Shown here: in pieces, positions 25,435 to 39,831 of the stretch
Layout of the letters: every line of letters begins with the position of its first letter
How positions within the stretch are numbered: the first letter of the stretch is position 1
Assembly: GCA_031472005.1 (NCBI GenBank)
Contig: PZJY01000009.1
Span: 124,001 to 188,000 of the forward strand
Direction: 5' to 3'
Length of the DNA stretch: 64,000 nt
From: Tetracladium setigerum
Lineage: Eukaryota; Ascomycota; Leotiomycetes; Helotiales
Notes under the pieces: model-generated
Database searches by the model: none
Told to the model about the DNA's origin: nothing
What the model saw: only the letters and a program-made list of their open reading frames with translations
Program-made: the position numbers and the translations under genes

Positions 25435-28400
25435 ATACCTACATTCATCATCATCTTCTACATCCACAATTCCTCCGAAGTAATTGCATATCAGGCGAGA
25501 AAGGAAACGAGTCCCTCCGAGATCTGCCGAGATGCGCTTGTATTTTTTAATTTTAATTCTTTGTATTGCATCGGTCGATCTGTTCCACAACCTGATCTTT
25601 TTTTTTCGTTTCTTTTATGATGATGAGAAGGGAATTCGCCGACATTATTGCATGCTTTGATGCGACCCTATTCTACTACCTAGCGCGTACATACTTGACG
25701 CCAGCTCACCTCACCCTTGGCTGACTACATTTCAAGGTTCAGGGACCTGGGTATCTTATTAAATATTGTAATCAAATTTCTCTTTTATTTTATTTTATTT
25801 CTTTTATCTACTACCAGGCCAGAAATATTTTCTGTGCTGGGAACATTATTTCGGTTGATTGCACCCATGTCTGCCTACCTACCCTACCACAGATATATGT
25901 ACGAAGTAATGTAGCTTTCCTGCACTGCTACTATCCTGCCGTTAACATACATCACTACCGCCTACATCCTTCCTCCTGCAACAAAACACTACATAACAGC
26001 ACAGACAAGGAACAGTCAAGCCACCATGTACGAAATATCATCATCTGCAAAGCCAGCCACCAGCAAAAAATATGACAGAAAAGCTGGAGCACAACCTATC
26101 ATTGACACTCATCCATTGGATCATCGGACATCGGAGTCTCTCCCTCCTTCTTCTGTTTCTGTTACACTATCTTTTTTTTGAGGGTCTGTTGTCAACATAC
26201 GGATCTTATGGGATAATTCAGAAATGGGGTCTGTCCGTCTCTCACGTCGGAAGGGAAGGGAAGGTAGGTAAGAGGAGATGACCGCGGAGGCCACACCACA
26301 CACTTGTCACACACACCTCTTCTACTTCTGTCTTCTTGCTTAGATTAAAATTACGCTTTTTGTCCATTATGACCCCCATTTCAACTCCCGAGTTCCCCAT
26401 TTCCGCCAAACAATCACCCAACACTTACTCACTCGCCCCCATATACTGTTGGTTTAGTTATGGTATTACCCTATTCGATCCCGTGCCCCAACCCATCATC
26501 CCTCCTCATCATCCCTCCGGCACATCCAACCCACCTACCTACCCACTCAAATAGGAAATTAGGCTTAAAGAAACCCAGAAACAAAAAAGAAACCGAAATA
26601 ACAGCGCGCGCCGTGAGGCCGGTTGGTAATTTGATGCACGTTTTCCGTTACCAGAAAGACATATGGGTTACATGCGTCCACACCGGAAGCAGAGCAGCTT
26701 TCCCCCCATAATGCTTGTTGCATTTTTCATTTTGAGGACGTTGCGTGTGCATGCTGACCCTTTCTCTTTTTTTTTTTTTCCTTTCGCCCTGTTCTTTTAT
26801 ATCTTTGTGTGTTGCTGATGGATAAATGGGATGAGGCATCTTGGAATTCTTTAATTTCTTTTTCTTTTCTTTTAGGAGTGGATGAGATGGGAATAACAGA
26901 TACTGAGTGAGACAGATCTAAGCAAGACTATGATCTGGTTCGATATGTTCCTCCTGGATATGAGAAACCAAACTTGGAAGATTACGTACTATACCTCGGG
27001 GCATCCCGTATTTTGATATCCTATACTCCAAATCAGAAAAGTCTATCGTTCCCAACTACCAAACGTCATACCTTCGCACACCACAATACACCAAGAACGG
27101 AGGTAACTCCTTCCATTCACATTTTTTCCATTTCTATTCCCATTCACATTCCCGTTCCCAAGGACTCAAGCGCACCCACGCCTAAACCAGAAAACCGAAA
27201 GAAAGGAAGGACAGATCGTCGATCCAACCCCCTTCTTCTTCTTCCATTTATTCTACGGCTGGCTTGCAGAAAAAGAGGCGTCTATATCGTTTTTTCTTGT
27301 CTTTGCCAAGTACTTACTCCGTACGTATTCTCGGAGTTGCCTGCTGCTCCTGTACAGGACAATGCTATCTTTGGATGGCACTGTACTGTGCTGTACTGTG
27401 GTGTACTGCCGTAGATTGGGAGGCACACTCGACGCATGCACGGCACACTTACTTGCATATATCTGCTCTTTGCTTTTTTTTTTTTGGCCTACTCCTGTTT
27501 TTGGAATTTTGAGTGAGAGGGAGGAAGGAGGCTTGAAAAGGTTGTGTTGAACTGGTGGGGGATCTCCAACGCACGCAGCCATCCGCGACTATTTTTTCTT
27601 TTCTTTTTTGGCTTCTTTTGAAATACTTATGTGAGAGTGTTAAGGTGATGGAGGGGTAGGTAGAGATGCAAATGTAATGCAATGCGTCTCTGACGAAAGG
27701 AAAGTCTTGGTTCTTTGATCAATTGAAATTGGGTTGGTGATAAACCAGACCATTAAGAGTATTGAGATACAGTTAGAGGGAGGAGATAAGGTTATGCAAA
27801 GGAAAATCGAGGACACATACATACTTCGAAGTTGCTTAGTTGTGTCTGTCGGGTGTACTGTATGTAGTAGGTCGTTGAGGAGTATGTACTGTACCTTCGG
27901 ATGAGGTTGGAATTTACACATGCGCGAAGATGTTGCACAGGCTCAGATCCTGCTGCAAGCCTAGGAGATTGATAGTGTGTGCGCGCGCAAAGTCAATCTT
28001 GCATTGATAGCAGAAGGTTGGCTGTAATCTAAGGTACGTACCTAAAATCGGTAGTTCATAATTTAAAAAGTCTCAGATGGGGAAATCCTTCGAGGGACGG
28101 ACACGGAATGATTATGCATCACGAGGACTGCGTTATTTCATTGTTATTCCATCGCCACTTATTAGTTTGGAACTAAACTGGCTTGTTGTATACGCTTTTT
28201 CTTAAACATCTCTCCCGGCCTGCTAGCCGAATAAATATAAACAATCATCTCCCATATTGCGAGCTATTCAACTGTCGGTAGTTGCATCTCCGCCCGCTCG
28301 TTCGCTCGTCGTTCTTCATCGTCGTCCAAGAAATGTCGCATGATCGTCTCTCAAGATATCTACCTAGGTAGGTATCTAATGCAAAGGTGGGGTGGAATTT

Positions 28401-31400
28401 AAAACCCCGCCTTACCAACCCCATTCTCAGCCATTTCAACTGGACCTTTTCCAGGTGTCTAGACTCTCTTTCTCTCTCTATCAAGCAAGCTCGAGCTCGA
28501 TTTGGCATGAGGGAAAAAGCTAACCCAAAATCCGGCCAACTCTCTTGCGTTGGAATAACGCTGCTCATTTGTTGTGTTTTGATTGCTCGCTTGGCGATGT
28601 CAATAATCAATGTCCCACCTACTCACTGTACAGTTGGTACGTATTGTCTTGTATTTAGATTAGCTATGGTAGTATCTTTCGGGGCCTCCGCTACTATCCA
28701 TTATTCTCCTAGTCTTCTCTCTTCTCTCGAGCCAGAATGCCTCGTTCTCGGCTCACTCACATCGCCTCACCTCACCTCAACCGCAATAACAATGACGCTA
28801 TGTTTTCCCTCACGCCTCTCTCTCTCTCTCGCTCTTCCACAGTGATCCACCACCATTGCTCCACCACTCCACAACTTTCGCACATCCATAACTGCATAAC
28901 TGGGTATCCACCACCACCACCCCTCGCACATATCATACTTGCTGTACCGTCTTCATACATATCAACCAGCATCCAGCATCATCATCCAGCAGCCCCCATC
29001 CAGGCCACAAACATGCAGGTCCCTCAATCCGTCAAATCGTACATTCGCCCGTCGTGCCATTCGTCCAAATACTCGCACCCTGGTCTTCGGCGGTCGTGCG
29101 TCTGCAGCGGAAAAACCTCCCCTGTATTTGGTGACAGTGCCTCCGGTCGAAAGCGACAGGTGTGTGTTTAGGAGGGGAAAAGTGAGGGTGTGGAGGGGTT
29201 GTTGAGGGTGTGTGGTCAAACCACGTGTTGTTGTATCGCCTGTATTTGCCGACTTGCGAGAAGGCTGGCCTTGCCGTCTTGTCCTGTACAGTAGGAAGGA
29301 AGTGCGGGCTGGGCTGTCTGCTCTGGGAAGGTCACTCACTCACTTCCTCACTCAATATTGTACGAAGGTGGTAAGTATCAGAACCAACAATCCTTTTCAT
29401 CTTGTGTGTTTTCTTGGTAATTTATTGAGGGTGTGATAGGCTGTGGTTGATTATTTGATTGATTATTCGGCTTGGTTTACAGTACTTTGTCCAAATGCAA
29501 TAATGAATGTTTGCTGCTCCATCTCCCGTCATGTTGGAGAATACGAGTAAACATGTGAAAGTGAGCGTTATGTATAGAGTAGTGGGAGCACATCTCCAGT
29601 CCTGAAAGACGAAAACGAGAGACGGCAAGGAAAGAGGCTGCTTTCTCTCACGTTATTATATGTGCCCATACATCTTGGTCAATACGAATATGACAGAACA
29701 AGTGTCCTACGCACCTTCTCACTCCGTACGAGAAAAGTTGCATATCTCACAAGACAATCAAGAAATAGTAATGATAAAACACGGCCGACGAGCCCGTCAG
29801 TTTTTGCCGTGTGGTTAGAAAACACTTTTTTGGCTGATATTGTTCGTCTGGAAATCGCCCGGCGCCCGTCAGCAAAACTGTCCTATCCAGTGAAGGCCGT
29901 GTTGCAGCTGAAAGAATATAGAAAGAGCGAAGAGTAGAGAAGATGGAATAATATGAAGAATCAATAATAAGCTGCAAAAATCATACGATAAAGGCAGATC
30001 TGTATCTTGAGTAAAGTAACAAGCCTTTTTTCTTGAATCTTGACGACAAACGACCCTGAAGATCTCAACCTCCCTCCACCAAACCCAAGCTCGCCTGTCA
30101 TCCCATGCCATCTCACATCATCGTCATCTATCGATCGTGGCGAAAAATCCACACTTCGCTATCCCCTTCCTCTCCTCGCTCTTCATTTACATTCTTCCCC
30201 TTTCCACAACCACCTGGGATGAATCGGATCGGATCTCTCTTCGTCTTTTTGGATTTTGGAGGGTGCTGGCTGATTTTAGCGAGGTGTGCATACTATTCCT
30301 GTTTGAACGCCCACATCGCCCACACACCACTACGCACCACACCACCACCACTTATCATCATTATTTACATCTCCATAGAGATAGAGTACAGTAGTGGTTT
30401 CAGCAATAAGTTACAGTATAGTATCCACACCCTTTTCTCCTGCCCCCCTCTGTATCCTCTGTCTCACATCTTTTCTCTTCACTCCTTGCTAGTAAAAGAG
30501 ACTTACTTGCATTTGTGTGTGCATCATGTGTGTATTACATATACTAGCCAGCGCGCATGCGGTAGTGTTAGCGTTAGTATTAGTGTAGCGGCGGTGGTGG
30601 ACGTACGTGCAGTGCAGAGAGAAGCGCAAGGATAAAGGTTTTGGTTTCGGTTTTGTTTGCATCATGACATATCTTGGCTAGTGGGTTGGAAAAGCATGGA
30701 TTCTCCTTGTTGGGAGGTTTTTGATGTGTTGTGTTGTGTTTGCCGTGCTGAGTAGTGTCGTATTGGTACGGAGACTCCGTAGATGGAGGGGGAGGAAAGA
30801 ATACTGGCATGAAAAGAGATGGAAGTGGTAAGATTTATGAGCTGAAGTAGTTGATTGATGGGTCCGTATGAGAGTGATGATGCTTTCACTCTTAATGTGT
30901 TGATCCTGAGTGTGTGGAGTACTTGAGTTGTCTTGGCCTGGGTCTGGACTTTGCAAGATTCAAAGTTGGGGTTCGAAAGTTGGTATCCGAGAGTTAAAGG
31001 TTGGCAGTTGACATTGTGACTTCAAAAGAACTGTAAGTCACAATAATGGGGGGCTCTTTTTCACAAAACTAGGTGAACTGGGACAAAAGTTGAATAAATA
31101 GGATGAAGATGGTATTAAGTATAAGAGGTGATCTGATCGGAGTGTCTCTCATCTAAAATATGCACCAAAAAGGTAGAAACCAACGAGGAAGAGAGAAATT
31201 TTCTAGGCAAGTCTTCTCCAAGCCTCCCCCCCTCCACCCAAGTCGACAGTCTTTTACCAACCCATATCCCTTCCTTCGTCGCTGCTAAAAACCCCTCTCT
31301 GCCTTTTTTGATGATAGGAAAAAGAAGGAAGAAGAACGCATGATCAAACTTTTGGCTTGGTGTGAAGTGAAGAAGGAAAGAAACCCATCCCATCCATCCC

Positions 31401-32034
31401 ATCCATCCATCCAACCCATAAAAAGTACATGCTCGCCTCCTCATCACTCAAATTTTCCCTTAGTACACACCCCCCAAATCGCATCCAAATCTTTTGACCG
31501 CAAAGTTTTTCCGCCCACTTGTACTTTTTTGATGAAGAAGAAGAGTGATGATAAGAGGTAGAAGAGGAAAAAGGAAAAAAGAAACTGCCATGATCTGGGT
31601 ACTGTTTCCCCCCAGACCATCATCGCGCCGAAGACGAAAAAAAGAGAAGCAGGCAAAGAAAACTCCCCAGCAATGCATATGAATGAAGCCTTCAATAAAA
31701 TACCATGAGTGAAACCCGCAAGAAAAATAATAATAGAAGAACGGGCGAATCTCCAACTCAAAAATGCTCCATCCAAACCCTACCAAATCAAACCCCTCCT
31801 CTTTCGAGGACGCAAAAAATAATAAAAATATGCAGGAGGTTTTTTGTTGGTCGTGGAAATCGTAAAGGTCGTGCACAGCTGAGCTCAAAAAAGAAAGAAG
31901 AGAATATATCGTAGCTCTTGTGTGATAGGAGCGGAATACTGGCAGAGGCGAGGGCAACCGTAGAGGAATGAAACCGATTTGGAGTAATGCTGCACTAGCC
32001 TCCAAAAGGCAACATCCCCAACGATGCATCGTAC
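25435..32034. other. 6.6-kb intergenic region without a confident gene
   Basis: Low-complexity, C/T-rich and T-rich segments alternate. A frame at 28939-29205 has an Arg/Ser-rich, mitochondrial-presequence-like middle, but it ends abruptly and no acceptor-linked second exon was found. The stretches 27355-27410 and 27840-27895 are dense in TGTACTG words. A near-palindromic TACCTAGGTAGGTA occurs at 28361-28374. No RNA gene or transposon was recognised. Confidence 0.5.
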
Positions 32035-33778
32035 CTAAGCAGATTCATCGGAATGGGAAGACTCATGATCGAAATCAGAATCGTAGTCGAAATCGTTTCG
32101 TCGACGAATGTCGGCTTCGGCTTCACTGCCCGATGGGGGGTCATCGTACATTGATGATTCCATGCTTGGGATTCGCTGGGATGATGGTCGTCGCTTGCGA
32201 TTTGTCTCTGTCTCGGCAGGATTTTCGGGAGAGGAGCATGCTTCCGAGTAGGACTTTTCGTCGTTGTAGCGGATGAGACCTGGGTGGTTTCCTGGTGGGA
32301 GGGTGATGCTTTCGCTGCGGCGGGCTCGAGGACTCATACGGTGGTTGTCGTTTGCGTCGCCATCGGCTCTGCTTCCCCAGGAGGTCTGGATTGTGTTAGT
32401 TATGGGACGAGGTGTGAATGAGCAGCAGACTTACCATGCGAAGGGTGACCAAGGCGTACAGCTTGATCCAGCCATGGAAGTACCCGAATAGAATTGAGGC
32501 TGGCAAGAACATCATGTCGGAAGGTTCGCGCATGAAAAGACCGATCAACTTGACGACTTTAGAGATGGCCATGAAGATGAGTTGAGCAGTGAGCGCCCAG
32601 AACTGGATGCTTGGCGAGTAAGTCTCGGTTGCCTTGATAGTCAAGAAGATGATCAAAGGATCAAACACGAATGACAAGCTTGTGAATGTTGCAATGTGAA
32701 GGGCGTATGTTGACCAAGGTTGTTGTCTGTCAGGATGTTAGTTCATGCCAAGATCGTTGGGGAAAGCATCACTTACGTCCACACATGTCTCTCAGTAACG
32801 AGACTGGTGTAGTTACTTCTCCAGTTGCTGCGGGCCCATCGAGAACATTGATATAAGAACTTGATGTTGTTCTCAAGGGTCGTCTCAATCTCGCATTGCA
32901 TGTTGTATTGGATCCAAGTCTTCCATCCATTCGAGACCAGCCAGCGAGTAACAAAGTTGTCATCGTCAGCGTTGAGCTGGAACTTGCCCCAACGTTCAGT
33001 CTTGAAACCATCCAGGAACAATGGGCTTTGCAAGATCTCGGATCGGAAGGCGCAAGTACGACCAGACATGCAGGAGGTTCCACCATCGAGTCCATGTGTT
33101 GCTGAGATCTCAAAGTTGCGTCTCTCGATATAAGCTGCACCTAGCCAGTTATATAACACATCGCTGATTGGACCATTTCGAACTCGCTTAACTCGTTGAC
33201 AAGGGCCAACTCCTCCCATTCTGCCATTTTCAAAGGGGGCAAGAAGCCAGGGCAGGATGGTTCGTGGCCACGTGACATCGTCGTCTGCCATGATGATGAT
33301 GGAAGTTTTGACCTTGGGAATGGCCTCGCAGACCTGAATTCGCTTGTTTGCAATGGGGACCTGGAAAGTTCGGATATTCGAGGCTTCGAGAGTCTTGACA
33401 AAGCTGATGAGCTTGGAGTACTTGTCGGATGTGGTGACCAGGAGGAGCTCGAAGGGTTGGCAGGCCAGAATACTTTGAAGGGATTCCCTCAATTCATCGA
33501 AGTTGTTATGGATGGTTGGGATGATGACTGTGACATCTTTGCATGTATATGAGGGTTTCGCAGGAATTGGGATCGACTTGTACAGCCAGTGGCTGCATGT
33601 GTTGACAATGAATCGGACATATCGGTGCAGCCTATTCAACGTGTTAGTCTCATGAACATGGTATCCTGAGAAACTAGACAAATAAAAAGAGGTCAAGGAG
33701 AGCAGAGGATATTATTCCAACTTACCACAGAGCTAAAAACACCATCTGCCAGGTAGTGAGAAACCAAAAGGGAGACAT
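32035..33778 (-). CDS. Family 2 glycosyltransferase (Cps1/hyaluronan-synthase-like)
   Basis: Four exons (33778-33726, 33631-32777, 32726-32435, 32385-32035) encode about 516 residues; all introns are GTAAGT-type and keep frame. A first membrane segment (residues 1-20) is followed by the GT-A catalytic domain: VTVIIPTIHN, MADDDVTWP (metal-binding Asp cluster), NADDDNFVTRW and the QCSRW motif (QxxRW) typical of processive family 2 enzymes. Three or four hydrophobic helices follow (about 310-395). The tail is Ser/Asp/Glu-rich and cytosolic. The protein should sit in the plasma membrane and polymerise a sugar from UDP-sugar; product unknown. Related fungal proteins, as I recall, are the Cryptococcus Cps1 hyaluronan synthase and the Zymoseptoria GT2 needed for hyphal growth on surfaces and for virulence. 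It stands alone between two long intergenic regions. Confidence 0.9.
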
Positions 33779-36700
33779 TTTGGAGAGAGGTATCTGAGGG
33801 AAGACGGGATGAACTTTTGCTTGATTCTTCTTCTTCTTCAACCCTGGTTGGATTGGAAATATAGGGAGATCGATGTGTCGAGGAGAAGTTGTTGAGGGAG
33901 GATATAAATCATATGTCTTGGACAGATGCACCAAATACAGTAAGACTTTACAGCCCCCGTTGAGCTTGAAAGTGGAACTGGGTGGAATCTTGACAATCAA
34001 GCAGATTTCAGAATGAACTTGACTTTTGAAGTGAGATTTGTATTTTAAAACAAAAGTTCAATTGTAGATAGCCAATCCCTGCCAATTGTCTTTCTTGCTT
34101 TGGTTTCGGTGGTGGTCGAAGCTGGGGCCGAGGTGATGAGGAGGGGTAGCTCGAAATCGGAAATTGATCTTTCGATGCTGTTGTGCCTATGAGAAACTCG
34201 ACCTCGTGGTTGATTGTGTGGGTATATGTATAGATAGCTTTTCACTGGAGCCAGCAGTGAGGGTTCCCAAAATCCACTTGTGTTTTTGTTTTCCCTTCTG
34301 TCTCTTTTCTATCTGCCAATTGCACCAAGTTCGAAAGTGGATGGAGGGGTGACGTTGGAGAAGGTGGCGGATGGATGCGAGAGGCGTAATGTATCGGACG
34401 ATAACAGCGAAGGACAAAGTCAATCCAGATGCAGAAAAATAGCAAACGACCGTCGTTTATACTCGAACACACACACAGGTGGTGGGGGGGTAGTGAGGCA
34501 GGAAGTCGAAGATCCTGAAGATGTGATGGAGGCCAATGATGGTATGCCGAACCCAACCCAAGATGATACAAAAGAGCAGACAAGTTAAAACATGCAACAA
34601 AAGCAAATGCCGGTAAGGTGTCCTTATATACTACACCAAGCACAAAGAGTTGAAGAGTGGCCGAGATGTCATAATGGACCTTTTTCGTTTTCTCCTCTTC
34701 TCCACAGGGTCCGGTCGAAGACTATATAGGCGCAATTGACGGAGGGAAGTCATGGCATGCTGCTATGTATGGATGGCATGCAGGACCAGGACGAGCTGCT
34801 GCAAGTCAAGAAGCAAGGCAGGAAAGAAAGACGTGCAGTAGCCTCTAGCCAGAGAAAGAAACGAAGCAGGCATTATTGCAAGTGTCTTGTGGAGCTAACA
34901 AGTGCGCGGAGGCGTAAACCCGATCTGTCATTTTTGGTTCCCTTTTCGCTCTGAAGCACACTCACAAGATAAATAAAATTTAATGGATGCGGCAGTCAGA
35001 CGTTAGTGTCCAGGTATCAGGGATCGAGATGGATGGGGTGGGCAGCCGCCGAGGAAGGGGGAAGATGGGATGCGCTGAGTGGTGGAGAGGCGAGAAGGCG
35101 GGTGCGAATGAGGGTGGGAGGAGTGAGGTGTGGAGGGAGCGCGTAGTGTACATGTACAGTAAGTAGTGTTTTTTTAATAATAGAGAAACAACCTGGTCGA
35201 CACTTATAACAGACAGCAGCAGGATGATGTTTCGTTTTCGGCTAAAAGACCGTCAACTAGGAGGCAAAAGCGAAAAGTGAAAAAACTGGTAGACGCATAC
35301 CAAAAATTAGACGAGGGGACACATGTGTAAAGTAAACAAAGAACGGACAGACAACGAAAAACACCAAACTCAGACTTCAGACGTGCTTCTTGTTGGCGCC
35401 ACTTTTGATAGGATAATTAAGTTTAATCGTGAAGCTAGTCAGTTGTCAGTGGCAGCCATCGTTGGACCCCTCACGCACTTGCAACCCTTGAAGCTCCCTC
35501 CGTATCTACCCTTCACACAGCACACAGATCTGTTGTGCACCCCGTCGTCACAGGACGATGATGCCTGCTTTCTTTCTTCATCAATATCCTTTTTTTTTCT
35601 TACCAAAATCTCAACACCACCCTAAGCTCCCCAACTTTTCCGGAAGAGGCTCCTAGATTGTCCTGTTACCTCTTCCTTTCTTCCCAAAGCTCTCTTTCAC
35701 ATCATGCCCGGAACAACCACTATGGCTGGACCGGCTCAGAGCAGCCTGAATCGTTCACGCGCTGCTGCTGCTAATCCATGCCCCATGCCCATTATTGCCC
35801 CCCCTCCCCCCTCTCCCTCGTCAATCTCTCTCGAAAAAATACTCCGCGAACCACAAGCACCACCCACACCCCTCCAGCCAACATCTGCACCCTGTGTGAG
35901 ATTAACGGCCAGAAGCGAGCGAGCGTGTGCGAAATGCACAGCACTACTTTGAGCGAACCCTTGAAAAAGAGAGAGGAAGAGAGAAACGCCATTCGGAGCT
36001 CCAAGCCCTTCTGCAGCGACCATTCGTGCTGTGTCCAGGCGCCTGCAGGTGCCCACTTGGGGCTGGGGCTGGCTGCTAGGTAGGCTAGTCTAGCCAGCCT
36101 ATGCTTTGCAGCTGCCAAATTATATTATCTCAAAGCTGGTCAAAGTACTCTTTTGTCTTGGAGGCCCTTTTACGATGCGGATTGCTGATGCGCTAATTGG
36201 AGAGGTGTGGAGAGCGATGAAGTACTCTACAAGGAGAAGGCAAAAAAAAGACAGCAAGCGAAGAGGGTGTAGCAGGAGTAGAGTGAGGGGGGCAAAAAGT
36301 CCTCACTCGATAGCTTCTTCTAAGTGCGTGAGCAACACACACATCATCGGAACTAAAGAAGAATGGACGGTACAAAATCCAAGATTTCCGTCATCACCAG
36401 CTCGGAATGATAATTAGTGGTGACTCGGTCAGGTCAGCATATCAAAATGTTACGAAACATACGAAGCGGTTGAGTAATTCCAGCTCTTCCGTTCATTCGT
36501 TTTTCAAGACATCTGCCCACCATTATTATTCCAGGATTCAAATAATGGTCTCATCGTCGATGACTAGAAAGTAATACTCACTGTACAGAGAGGTACTGAT
36601 AGGTGAGAGAGCCTCTATCAGCAAGGTGACGCGATGCGCTGCAACTTAGCACGTAACACCAGATTGATCAAGGTTGCCCTGTGAGGTACTTCTTCCAACA

Positions 36701-37825
36701 CTCACTAGTACTATTAGTACGACTAGGACCAGGTCTTTCTGCTCTCGAATGGCGCTAGCGAAATGTATCCTTACCCGTTGATTCAGTCTCATTATTCCCA
36801 TTCCCTTAGCCCTCGATCATTTCTATTCCTGAAAAGCCGAATGAAGGAAGCTCATTACGGATCAATTGCAATTGAGAACGGATCAAGAGCTCCATTCGAT
36901 CGGCAGCAATTTGAAATCTCGCCAGATCTGTTCCGTTGAACGTTCATAGCTAACCAACCTAACGGCGTGCCAAAAATAAAAATAAAAATGTCAGAAGGCC
37001 AACTGAAAAATCAGATCGGTTTGATAGAACGGATAATAAAAGCCGTCTCGTGATGGGTTCTTGCTTTCGGTTTCTGTTGGGAGGACTGGCTGTGCTGGAC
37101 AGCAACTGTACTCTATTCGCTTGCGAGAGACGGCATGCCGAGCTCGAGTAAGATGGGATGAAGAAGTGGTAGGTGACCATGACAAGCTTGACAGGAGCCG
37201 GCGCGAAAGTCGAGATTCAACGACCAGGCAGCTCCACCAAATAATCATACAGAGCGAGCAGCGCACAGAAAGAGCCCCATTCTCAGATCGCGATCTGCAA
37301 CTAGATTCGCCCAAGGCGTTACTCGGTGCGCAATCAGTCTCTGCGCTTCCACAACACTCCACCGTAGCCTGTAATCATCATTCTTGTCATCGTTTACTTC
37401 CCTAGTCGGGCGTGTTGGTCTCCATTCTCCAATAACTCCTGCAGCTCTAGGATAGAACGGCAAGATCCGTTTACAGAAGAGGTAGCGCTAAGTAACACTA
37501 AGTAGCATCCTGTATCGTAAAGTACGTACCGTACCGCTTTGCTCCTCCTCGCTCGCAGCTTTAACAGATTTCTCGTTCACCAGCCTCCGTTTTCGAGCTT
37601 TTCTCCTGTACTCTTCTCTCCAACACGCACACTACTTTCCTCCTCAACCTCCGTATGCAATCAACTGCATAAACGCCCTCACCCCGCAGATCCTGGGTAC
37701 GGATCGGAAGCACGACGTTCGTCCCCCTAATTGCATTCCTGCTTGGCCTGCCCTGTAGAGGTACCAACCGGAGTGTAATTTTGGCAGAAGAGAGGAGGGA
37801 AAACTTGGGTTGCAACGCACGTCGC

Positions 37826-37884
37826 TTGTACAGGACAGGTACAGCAACAGAAACGGTACAGAACGCTACAGAAAGGTACATACG
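37826..37884 (+). repeat. Cluster of GTACAG-type words
   Basis: Four or five copies of GTACAG, GCTACAG or GGTACAT in under 60 bases, irregularly spaced. Not a simple tandem repeat. Function unknown. Confidence 0.5.
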
Positions 37885-39799
37885 TATTGTGGAGATGCAA
37901 GGTCGTACTCTTGTCGTCCAATTTTTCGGAGCTTTGCTTTCGTGAAGGCGATCTCTTCTTGAAATCTCTGCTGGCTGCCTTTTGTTGCATGATATCTGGG
38001 TGATTCGTTCATGATACGAGAGGGCCGAGTTCCAGATTCAGAGATCCAGAAGATTGGCGTTGTCTTGAGTATTTTTGGTCTCGTTCCGTCCTGGCGTCAT
38101 TGGCTTTAGGAACGCTCAGTTGATGGTCTCCAATATCAAATATTGCAATATACACACAGCTCGAGAGGAAGTGCACATAATGAGACTACCCATCTCCGCC
38201 CTCCTTTGACTAGATAATAGCAAGACACAATATGATCTTCACAAGGAGCCAAGAAATTCTTCAATAAGAGCCTTCAATAATCTTCTCGAGAAAATCTCGC
38301 ACGTCCCACAGCCGCCATGCACTGGTGATCGTAGCTGGCGGCGGCGGCGAACGGACTTTGGAGGGGAAAAAGGTTTTTGCCTTTCTCTAAGCCGAAAAAG
38401 GTGGACTAATGGGGAGGTGGAGTAGACAAAAATGTACAGGGACCTGGCGTCTAGTCTCGTCTTCGTAACTCTCAGTCTCTCACATGTTTTCAACAAACAA
38501 GTTGAAGTGAAGCTTCCTTCCCTCCGTGCAGCTACTTTACAGGTCCATCGATCTCTTGTCATTCGAATCTGTAGCAACAGAGACGGATCAATGAGTTGCA
38601 GGAGCCGTCAAATGGTAGAGGCCAAGCCGGTGAGAGCAGTTCAATTGGCCTTTGCTCAGCAGCCTCAAGAAATCTGCTCGATAAAGATACGGATGGACGG
38701 GCTACAATGAACATGCACATCACCACTTTCGGCTATCGGATTGGATGTCCTCGCTAAGGCTTGGCGTTGTATCTGTATGTAACCCCCTCCACTCTCGCAA
38801 CTTCGAGACAGCTGCTGCAGTTGAGAGTCCACGCAGCTGTGGCGATGGTGGATGTACTTACTGTACATGTGCAAGCAAGCCATGATTTTGTTGAGCAAGT
38901 AAAGAAGAGAAGCTATCCCCAAAGACTATCTGTTAGGTACCTTACCTACCTAGGTAGTCGAATCAAGGCGTTGCCGCTACGAAAGTACTCTATGCCTGCT
39001 CGTGATTCTGCTTGCGGCAGGTCGACTCATACAGGAAAGCAAGTCCGTCGGCGTTTGAGGATGCGATGGGCAATAATGTGGGGTTTGGCCGGCCGCCCAG
39101 GATCACCGACCAAGATGTGGATGTGGGGGAAACATCCAGGCATAAAGTCAAAAGAGCTGGAGGGGTCAAAGGAACCGAGAGGAGTTGGTTGAAGAGACAA
39201 GAGCTACGTCGCTGTTATTTGCAATGTTTGGGATTTATTTGAGAGCGATGGCGTGAGGGTGGGCGTTATGACCTGTCGATATCTGGCGTTTGATGGAAGG
39301 AAGTAGTCTATTGGAATTGGTAACAGGCTGAATGGTGGCGGCAGGAAGGAAGTGGTGTGGTTTGCGAACTGCATTGCTCCTGGCGTGGTGGTTGGAGCAG
39401 GATGAGATTGCCGTAGGATATGTAAGAATGAAGCCGAATATAGAATATTTCCGAAGTGTCTGATTATGTTGTCTCCGGATCCTCCTCTATTACTGTTCCA
39501 ACAGACTTCCTTGGTGTACGGAGTCGAGCCACCACAACACTTCGTACTTCGTAGCTTCATAGGCAAACGCATATACTCAAGTATATCCATCTATCTGAAG
39601 CCGCTAGAGACATCACGGGAGTCTGGTTGCAAGCATCAGCTCTTTTGTACCAAAGATCTCCAGTCCAAACGCTCCCGTACCGCTGCATGTTGATCACTTG
39701 GAGATCGATGCTCTTTGCCATCTGTCATATTATTGCAAACAAGGTCGACGAGACGAGAGAAGACGAGGACCATTTCATTCCGTACCATCGTCAAATGAC

Positions 39800-39831
39800 A
39801 CCAACCACCACCACCACCACCACCACCACCC
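39800..39831 (+). repeat. ACC trinucleotide microsatellite
   Basis: About ten ACC copies. The His-run or Gly-run frames across it are by-products of the repeat. Confidence 0.85.
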
